The position numbers and the translations under genes were made by a program. 32,405 bases of DNA, from positions 1-32,405 of the forward strand of contig JANYCF010000163.1 of assembly GCA_025360455.1 (NCBI GenBank), written 5' to 3'. The notes beneath the pieces are model-generated. The model searched no databases. It was not told where the DNA came from and was given only the letters and a program-made list of their open reading frames with translations. Source of the DNA: Opitutaceae bacterium. Lineage in GTDB: Bacteria; Verrucomicrobiota; Verrucomicrobiia; Opitutales; Opitutaceae. Of this stretch, positions 26,547-32,405 are shown piece by piece. The stretch's first letter is position 1, and each line of letters begins with the position of its first letter.

Positions 26547-27187
26547 GGCGCCCCCTTGGTTTCTACCGGCTCCCGGTAGATTTTTCGCGCCGAGGCAAGC
26601 ATCGAGGCACTGATCTGCAAACCTGCTTCCCGGGCGGCCGGCAAATTGGCGGAAAACGCCACCTTGGATTCGCCGCGCAGATTTTTCTCCAAGAAAAGTG
26701 CGAGTACCGCACCCGAGGCCACCCCCGGAGTGGATTCAGTCACAGTCAACACGGGTTTACGCTGCAACACACGCAGCCAATCGGCTTCATCACGCTCCTG
26801 TTTGCGGGCAATGAACACCACATGGCAGCACGCAGCCTCCTCCGCAGTTTGCACCAGCCGGACTTCGATCGGCCGGCCCTGACTCTTTAAGCCGTGGACG
26901 GTTTTCTCCAACACCTCGCCAAATGGATTCGCGCCAAGCACGCCGATGATGATGGGGTCAAGTGGAGTCGCAAATGCACCGGCCGGCCACTCGACATAGC
27001 GGGTAAAGAGCAACAAGTAGCCCGCCTTGGCGTTGTACTCCGGCGCGGAAACCGGCGCTGAGCTTACGATCGCCACCACGGGGGCCAGCTCCGCTGCTGG
27101 GGCGATGGACCAACCCAAGCACAACCCGAAGCTCAGCCAAAACGGCCGCTTGGTGGGTGAGGATTTAACTGGGCGAAGGGAACTCAT
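26543..27187 (-). CDS. YfiR/DUF4154 family periplasmic regulator
   Basis: The protein has the YfiR layout: YNAKAGYLLLFTRYVEWPAG, then IIIGVLGANPFG, IEVRLVQTAEEA, CCHVVFIAR, PVLTVTES and AGLQISASMLASAR. In Pseudomonas, YfiR is a periplasmic inhibitor of the YfiN cyclase. Relatives are often encoded beside sensor kinases. I set the start at ATG 27187, because it overlaps the stop of the TonB receptor upstream (ATGA) and gives a signal peptide with WLSFGLCLGWSIAPAAE; the track start at 27328 is upstream in the receptor gene. The 214-residue length is usual. It likely gates the downstream histidine kinase rather than a diguanylate cyclase. Confidence 0.92.
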   Translation of the reverse strand: MSSLRPVKSSPTKRPFWLSFGLCLGWSIAPAAELAPVVAIVSSAPVSAPEYNAKAGYLLLFTRYVEWPAGAFATPLDPIIIGVLGANPFGEVLEKTVHGLKSQGRPIEVRLVQTAEEAACCHVVFIARKQERDEADWLRVLQRKPVLTVTESTPGVASGAVLALFLEKNLRGESKVAFSANLPAAREAGLQISASMLASARKIYREPVETKGAP

Positions 27188-29301
27188 CGTTGCCAGGTGG
27201 CGCGCAGTTCGATGCGGCGCGGGATTTCGGTGGAGGGTCCGGCGAGCGTGGGCCGGTTTTCCGGATGCTGCGCGTGGAGCAGATTGCGGCCGACCAAGGC
27301 GAGTTCCCAGTGGGCGTTGGGCCGCCACGCCAGGTTGACCGAGGCCTCGGTGTAACGAGGTATTTTATTATTGGGCAACTGGTCGAACCAGCGGACCACA
27401 GCAGTACATTCCCAATTGGCGGCCAATTGTACTGTCGTGCTCGCCGTCGCCGTCGCACGCGGGGCATTGCGGAGCAAACCGGCGAAGTTAAACGGGTCCG
27501 AAGTGGTGGCCCGGGATTCGATGTGCATGTATGTATACCCAAGATTAATCCGCCAATTCGACCGGGGTTGCCAGATCAGGGAAATCTCACCGCCCGACGA
27601 ATGCGCCTCCAAACCATTGTCCTCCGGCAGAGGAATAATCAGAGCCGGCACGGGGGTGGCCTGAACAAACCTCGGGGCGCCGGTGACCTTGATGAGATGA
27701 TGATAGCTGTTGAAGAACACGCTCGCGCTGACACTCCACTGCGGATGGGGTGCCCAGCGCCAGCCGAAATCGAGCGCATCGAGCGTTTCGGCGATGAGCG
27801 CCGGATTGCCCAGACCACGAATCACCACCGGCAACACCGGATCACGCACCCCGGGAGGCAGCACCGCTACGTCCGTGATGTTGGCATCTTCCGTCAGAGC
27901 GGGCGTGCGCACGGCGCGCGACCAACCGGCCCACAGCGTGTGATTGTGAGTGGGAAACCACGCCAGTTTCACGCTGGGCTGACACTCGAGCCCGGTGAAA
28001 TCATTATGCTCAAGCTTAATCCCGGCGGTGAATTCCAACAGGTCGGGCTGCAAGGTGATCTTATCCTGCACGAAGCCGCTCCACCGGGAAAAACGATAGT
28101 GATCACGACTAAAGGAGATCCAACGATTATGAAGCATTGCCTCGGAAAAACGCGCACTCACACCCCAGTCGAGCGCCTGAACCGAGCCCACCTTGAGTGA
28201 ATGTTGCATATCCAACTGTACCTTGCTGGTCCGGAAATTGAAAATCGCACCATGCCGCGCATCGGTGTCAACTGAAGCACCCAAGCGCAACGTGCCATCC
28301 GCCCCGACCGGCGCTTCCCAATGGGCGAGCAGGTTGCCGCCCTGCACCCGCTCGCCTGTCGTGTCGGTCAACTGATAGGTGGGCGGGGCCAGCAACGTGG
28401 GCAACGAAACCGTCAAATCGTTGAAGCCCCGATAGACCTCACCGGAAACCGTCCAGCTGGCCCCGGAGGTTTTTTCCCGATCAATCCGAAACCCGGCGCG
28501 TGCCATATTCATTCCGTCTTGGGCACTCGCTCCTGTCGCCAGCCGCGTCCCCTCATCCGTGATGAACTTGGCATAAACCCGAGCCGCCGTCTCCGGGTCA
28601 ATCCGCCAGCCGTGCCGCAATTCGGCCTGCCGGGAATTTTCGCCGACGGAGAAACTAAGCCGATCACCCAAGGTATCCTGCGCCGAACGGGTGATGATAT
28701 TGATGACACCATTCACGGCATTGGCCCCCCACATGGAACCGCCGGGCCCGAGCACGACTTCGATGCGGTCGAGATCGGCCAGCGGATAATCCTGCACATC
28801 CCAAAACACACCGCCGAAGACCGGAGTATAAACCGAGCGGCCATCAATCATCACCAGCAGTTTGCTCGCGAATTGAGAGACCGAACCCCGCGCGCCGATG
28901 CCCCACGTCGAGCTGTTGATCTGAGTCACATTCAAACCTGGAATGACGCGCAGGGACTCGGCAATAGTTGTTGCTCCCGTCTTCTTCGCCTCATCGCCAG
29001 TCAGCACCGACACTGCGGCCGAAGCAGTGAACAGCCGTTCCTCCCGTTTGGATACCGTGGTGATCGTGATATTCGCCAGCTCCTCAAACGTCGCATCGCG
29101 AAAGAGTGGTTCGGTTTTCACGCTCTGCCCCAATAAAGCGGCGGGGAGCAAACTGATGGTGGCCACAAAAATCCATGTCCGTTGCTTTCGTCCTCCGGTA
29201 TTGGCACCGGATGAAGTGATGGCGATACGCACGGGAGGCGATAATCCTCCCTCCACAGCACTGCTGAGGCCAGATCTGAGAAATGTCGGCAGTGCATTCA
29301 C
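27184..29301 (-). CDS. TonB-dependent outer-membrane receptor (second of tandem pair)
   Basis: This is a gated outer-membrane transporter or sensor. After the signal region WIFVATISLLPAALLGQ comes PLFRDATFEELANITITTVS, then the plug domain with GSVSQFASKLLVMIDGRS, DRIEVVLGPGGSMWGANAVN and GVINIITRSA, and a barrel with NLAWRPNAHWELALVGRNLL near the end. I choose GTG 29301: it overlaps the upstream receptor's stop (GTGA) and GGAGG lies 5 bases before it. The track start (TTG 29313) has no such support. The GTG start gives a long, about 45-residue leader before the hydrophobic core. Ligand unknown; likely a signalling receptor, given YfiR and the kinase downstream. Confidence 0.93.
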   Translation of the reverse strand: MNALPTFLRSGLSSAVEGGLSPPVRIAITSSGANTGGRKQRTWIFVATISLLPAALLGQSVKTEPLFRDATFEELANITITTVSKREERLFTASAAVSVLTGDEAKKTGATTIAESLRVIPGLNVTQINSSTWGIGARGSVSQFASKLLVMIDGRSVYTPVFGGVFWDVQDYPLADLDRIEVVLGPGGSMWGANAVNGVINIITRSAQDTLGDRLSFSVGENSRQAELRHGWRIDPETAARVYAKFITDEGTRLATGASAQDGMNMARAGFRIDREKTSGASWTVSGEVYRGFNDLTVSLPTLLAPPTYQLTDTTGERVQGGNLLAHWEAPVGADGTLRLGASVDTDARHGAIFNFRTSKVQLDMQHSLKVGSVQALDWGVSARFSEAMLHNRWISFSRDHYRFSRWSGFVQDKITLQPDLLEFTAGIKLEHNDFTGLECQPSVKLAWFPTHNHTLWAGWSRAVRTPALTEDANITDVAVLPPGVRDPVLPVVIRGLGNPALIAETLDALDFGWRWAPHPQWSVSASVFFNSYHHLIKVTGAPRFVQATPVPALIIPLPEDNGLEAHSSGGEISLIWQPRSNWRINLGYTYMHIESRATTSDPFNFAGLLRNAPRATATASTTVQLAANWECTAVVRWFDQLPNNKIPRYTEASVNLAWRPNAHWELALVGRNLLHAQHPENRPTLAGPSTEIPRRIELRATWQR
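29233..29251. repeat. Small hairpin within the receptor's leader-coding region
   Basis: GGGAGG and CCTCCC form a 6-bp stem with a 7-base loop, located in the unusually long N-terminal region of the second TonB receptor, before the hydrophobic signal core. It may be a captured intergenic element. Confidence 0.5.
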
Positions 29302-31316
29302 ATGAACCTCCAAGTGATCTTGGCGGAAACTGTCGTCGGGATTTCCACGGTGCTGCCAAGCGCAAAGGGGGGAATTTCGGCATGCTGACTTTCAAAAAGA
29401 TTTTGCCCGGTCACAGAAAATTCCCAGTTCGCGTTCGGCCGCCACGCGAGTTGGACATCACCGACAAAATAACTGGGCACGGTTGTACCCGGGCGATCAG
29501 ACGCATACCTCACGCCCATATCCCACTGCCAGTTGCCCGGCAAATCCCAGGAGGAGCGCAGGCCAAAACGATGCCGCGGCGTGTAGGAGGAGAACGAAGT
29601 CAGACCGGGCATGGTGTTTAATTTCACTTCGAGATAACTATACTCAGCAAACAACCGCCAATGCTCCGTTGCCTGGCACCGTGCCGCCAGCTCCACCCCG
29701 CGAGATCCTCCTTTGAGGCCGGTCTTATCGAAGATCAGCGGCACGACGATGTGCGCCGGAGACGGAGCGGTTTCGAGGAACGGCGTGCCTTGGCGGAAAG
29801 CCTGCACCGTCGGCAGATCATTGTAGAATACCGTGGCATCCAGGCTGAAGTCCGTGGCCGGTTGGAAGCGGTAACCCAGTTCGTAGGCGATCTGCACTTC
29901 GCTCTGCGTGTTCCCCTCGGAAATTTGCCGGGCCAGCGTCAGCGGCGAAATCCGAACGACCTGGGCATCGTAACGGATGTCCCGTTCCAACACGCTGGGC
30001 GTATGCACCGAACGGCTGATGGCCGCCCAGGCGGTTTGCTGCTCCGTCGGATGCCACGCCAGACGAATACTCGGTTCGAGTTCGAGCTGAGAGATATTAT
30101 TATGCTCAATCTTCGAGCCCACCGTCAGAGACAACCGGTGCGGCTGCAGCTGGATCTCATCCTGAAAAAATAGATTCACGACTTCGTCTTTCGGCGTCTG
30201 ATCAGGGAAAACGACGCCGACGTTTCCTCTGAGCGCGTGGTTGATCAAGCGCGTCCCACCGCCCCAGATGATCTGCTGCTGATCACCCACCGCCAGCTGC
30301 TGCGTCAGTTCGAGGTCGAAGGTGTCGTTCGCGAAATCGTTGCGGAATTGGGTGCGTTTTTCGTAAGACCAAAAGGCCTGCAAGGTGAGCTTGTTGTCGG
30401 GCGCATAGTCCCGCGTCCAGCGCGAGAGCAGATGTGCCGTCGTCATGCGCGATGCCTCGGTGATTTTCAAGCGATAGGGTGCGGTGAGAAGGGGATAATC
30501 ACCCGATTCGTACAAGCGCGCCGTGGAAATTTCCGCCTGGAAAAACAGCCGGCTGGAATCCGTGAGGTCGCGATCGACCCGAATTCCCGCGCGCACCGCC
30601 TCCCACGGATCACCGGCCTGCGCGCCATTGGCCAATTTGGCCGCGCCACCATTAATGCCCTCCGCAAAAACTCGCGCCCACGTCCGCTCCCCGGCTTTGA
30701 AGCCGAAGCCGGAGTAGACGGATTGTTTATCCATCGTGCCGCCGCTGATGCTGACTACGTCGCCTTGAGTCTCCCGGGCGCTCTTGGTCACGATGTTGAT
30801 GACCCCATTCATCGCATTCGCCCCCCACACCGAAGCACCCGGACCGCGAATGATTTCAATCTGTTCGATTTCAGCGACAGGCGGACCGACCGCTTCCCAA
30901 TATACGCCACCGGAATAAGGACTGTAGATCGAGCGTCCGTCTTCCAACACGAGCTGCTTGTTGGCAAAACGGGAATTGAACCCCCGGGCGCTGATGGCCC
31001 AATCGTGCGCGTTGATTTGCGCGACTTCGAGCCCGGGCACATAGCGCATTGCCTCCGGAATGTTGGCTGCGCCCGAGCGCTGGATATCTTCGGCTGTCAC
31101 GACCGTCAGCGCAGCTGAGACGTGCGAGATGGGTTCAGCGCGACGCGAGACGGTGGAGACGATAATATTCGCCAACTCCTCAAACGTCGCGTCACGGAAG
31201 AGTGGTTCGGATTTTTCCTGGGCGTGCACTGAACCCCAGCCGACCAACCCTAAAATTGTCCCAGTCCAAAAGACCCGACGCAGCTTCACCGTCAAAAGTT
31301 GGGGACAACTAATCAT
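29298..31316 (-). CDS. TonB-dependent outer-membrane receptor (first of tandem pair)
   Basis: The signal peptide (VFWTGTILGLVGWGSVHAQ) is followed by PLFRDATFEELANIIVSTVS, nearly identical to the second receptor. A complete plug follows with VLEDGRSIYSPYSGGVYWE, IIRGPGASVWGANAMNGVIN and VTKSARETQGD. The barrel ends in ITWRFM with an aromatic close to the C-terminus. I favour ATG 31316 because the track start at 31337 is TTG without a ribosome-binding site; 672 residues. It heads the operon. The stop overlaps the next receptor's GTG by 4 bases. Barrel sequences of the two receptors differ widely, so they may bind different ligands. Confidence 0.94.
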   Translation of the reverse strand: MISCPQLLTVKLRRVFWTGTILGLVGWGSVHAQEKSEPLFRDATFEELANIIVSTVSRRAEPISHVSAALTVVTAEDIQRSGAANIPEAMRYVPGLEVAQINAHDWAISARGFNSRFANKQLVLEDGRSIYSPYSGGVYWEAVGPPVAEIEQIEIIRGPGASVWGANAMNGVINIVTKSARETQGDVVSISGGTMDKQSVYSGFGFKAGERTWARVFAEGINGGAAKLANGAQAGDPWEAVRAGIRVDRDLTDSSRLFFQAEISTARLYESGDYPLLTAPYRLKITEASRMTTAHLLSRWTRDYAPDNKLTLQAFWSYEKRTQFRNDFANDTFDLELTQQLAVGDQQQIIWGGGTRLINHALRGNVGVVFPDQTPKDEVVNLFFQDEIQLQPHRLSLTVGSKIEHNNISQLELEPSIRLAWHPTEQQTAWAAISRSVHTPSVLERDIRYDAQVVRISPLTLARQISEGNTQSEVQIAYELGYRFQPATDFSLDATVFYNDLPTVQAFRQGTPFLETAPSPAHIVVPLIFDKTGLKGGSRGVELAARCQATEHWRLFAEYSYLEVKLNTMPGLTSFSSYTPRHRFGLRSSWDLPGNWQWDMGVRYASDRPGTTVPSYFVGDVQLAWRPNANWEFSVTGQNLFESQHAEIPPFALGSTVEIPTTVSAKITWRFM

Positions 31317-31431
31317 ACGTGGTGGACAGCCAAACAATCAGAGCCACCCGCCGGCAGCAAGCCTCAGCTCAAGGAGAAGAACCAGCAGGATTAAGCCGGA
31401 GAACTTCAGTTAAGAATTCAGACCCGCTTGT

Positions 31432-31481
31432 GTAGGTGGCGAGCTTGCCTCGCCACGTTGCGAGGCAAGCTCGCAACCTAC
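31432..31481. repeat. GTAGG-type stem-loop repeat, copy 3
   Basis: 21-bp arms (GTAGGTGGCGAGCTTGCCTC and its complement, one mismatch) with an 8-base loop lie between the response-regulator stop and the TonB operon start. Confidence 0.9.
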
Positions 31482-31521
31482 GAGGAGGCACTTCTCTTGT
31501 GCTATAAACAGGGATGTTTTC

Positions 31522-32280
31522 TTACGCGCTACCGCCGGTCACGAATTTGCCCAACTGGCCGCGCAGATTGCGGCTGAGCGGCAGCTGGGCCCCATCGCGC
31601 AGCAACACGGTATAATCGCCATGCATCGCGGGTTGGATTTCTTTGATCTGGTCGAGATGCACGATGGCGGAACGGTTGACCCGCACGAAGCTAACCGTGC
31701 CGAGCCGAGCCTCGATCGCCGCCATGGTCTCGCGCACCATCAACCGACCGGTGATGAGGTGAAGCACCACGTAATTATCCGCCGCTTCCACCCGGATGAT
31801 TTCTTCGGGCTGCAGAAACACGAGACGCCCATCGGTTTTCACCGTGATCCGCTCATTTTTCGATGCGACGACTGCGGGGTCGCTGGGCGGAGAATCCGCC
31901 ATCCCCATTCGGCGCAGACGGTGAAACTCCAGCGCCCGGCGCAAGGCGGTTTGCAATCGCTCCCGATCAAACGGCTTCAGCAAGTAATCGATCGCTTGGA
32001 CTTCGAAGGCATCGAGGGCAAAACGTTCATGCGCCGTGGCAAAAATTATACCCGGCCGGTTTTCCTCGGGAATACGGGCGAGCACCTGCAAGCCATCACA
32101 TCCCGGCATCTGCATATCGAGGAAAACCAAATCGAGTGGCGTGCTCTTGATCGTCGCGATGGCCTCGGTGCCATTGCCGCATTCGCCCACGACTTCGACC
32201 GATGTTTCCTTGCGCAACATGCCCAACAGCCGCTCGCGAGCGAGCGGTTCATCATCAACAATCAGGGTGCGGAGTATCAT
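31522..32280 (-). CDS. LytTR-type response regulator (LytR/AlgR family)
   Basis: The 252-residue regulator has a receiver domain (LIVDDEPLARERLL, Asp55 in VFLDMQMPGCDG, TAHERFAL, Lys102 in DYLLKPF) and a C-terminal LytTR DNA-binding domain at about 146-245, with RITVKTDGRLVFL, IIRVEAADNYVVLH, FVRVNRSAIVHLDQI and DYTVLLRDGAQLPLSR. I chose ATG 32280, directly before the receiver; the track start at 32376 runs through a stem-loop repeat. LytTR regulators are normally paired with a LytS-type or 5TM kinase gene nearby. None is seen here on the left, so it may lie beyond the right edge. It could control the TonB operon 206 bases downstream. Confidence 0.95.
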   Translation of the reverse strand: MILRTLIVDDEPLARERLLGMLRKETSVEVVGECGNGTEAIATIKSTPLDLVFLDMQMPGCDGLQVLARIPEENRPGIIFATAHERFALDAFEVQAIDYLLKPFDRERLQTALRRALEFHRLRRMGMADSPPSDPAVVASKNERITVKTDGRLVFLQPEEIIRVEAADNYVVLHLITGRLMVRETMAAIEARLGTVSFVRVNRSAIVHLDQIKEIQPAMHGDYTVLLRDGAQLPLSRNLRGQLGKFVTGGSA

Positions 32281-32326
32281 GGAGAGGGAGATTAGGGGCA
32301 ACGTGTCAGCATTCGTCGGATTCAAA

Positions 32327-32405
32327 TGTAGGAGCCTGCTTGCAGGCGACTCAGAACGCGCGCTGGCCATCCACACTCTGAGTCGCCTGCAAGCAGGCTC
32401 CTACA
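32327..32405. repeat. Perfect 28-bp inverted repeat, GTAGGAGC-type, copy 4
   Basis: The arms (32327-32354 and 32378-32405) starting TGTAGGAGCCTGCTTGCAGG are exactly complementary over 28 bp, with a 23-base loop. The window ends at its last base, so nothing can be said about flanking duplication. It is 46 bases upstream of the response regulator. Confidence 0.95.

Noticed and set aside
27190-28200. 336-aa ORF on the + strand
   Set aside because: Antisense to the second TonB receptor, which has clear plug and barrel motifs.

Overview
The window reads as chromosomal DNA of a Gram-negative bacterium, most likely a Verrucomicrobiota of the Opitutaceae type. This placement is inference. It rests on moderately high GC, weak or absent Shine-Dalgarno sites at most starts, the abundance of outer-membrane and FG-GAP/ASPIC proteins, and dispersed GTAGG-type stem-loops between genes. 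No rRNA, tRNA, CRISPR array, transposase or phage gene was found.

Region 1 (1-9053, + strand) is a type I restriction-modification locus: the 3' part of hsdM, hsdS overlapping it, and a full hsdR. Four accessory genes lie between hsdS and hsdR. They are a HipA-like kinase whose frame is broken at an A-run, a DUF3037 protein whose start overlaps the kinase's out-of-frame stop (ATGA), a winged-helix/coiled-coil protein, and a DUF3800 protein. This modified defence locus is the best candidate here for an undescribed system. hsdM also carries a short heptanucleotide tandem repeat inside its reading frame.

Region 2 (9189-12412, + strand) holds a BadF/BcrA-type sugar kinase, a conserved protein of uncertain function that databases often label 3-methyladenine DNA glycosylase, and an unrecognised protein with protein-kinase-like motifs. 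Stem-loop repeats separate them, and one supplies the stop codon of the sugar kinase.

Region 3 (12425-18527, - strand) is a cell-surface cluster. In transcription order it encodes a vanadium-dependent haloperoxidase/PAP2-like enzyme, a 1105-residue FG-GAP/ASPIC protein with about 14 calcium-binding-type repeats, and an outer-membrane beta-barrel whose ATG directly follows the previous stop codon. Upstream is about 1.26 kb without a supportable gene.

Region 4 (19788-23618, + strand) has a secreted outer-membrane barrel protein followed by a clear intrinsic terminator, then a multi-pass membrane protein fused to a spermidine-synthase-like domain.

Region 5 (23739-32280, - strand) is a signalling locus. 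Two tandem TonB-dependent receptors, a YfiR/DUF4154 periplasmic protein and a hybrid histidine kinase are joined by 4-bp start/stop overlaps and form one tight operon. Upstream on the same strand is a LytTR-type response regulator. The likely logic is ligand sensing at the outer membrane, relay through the periplasm, and phosphorelay to gene control. The window ends in a perfect 28-bp inverted repeat of the GTAGGAGC family.
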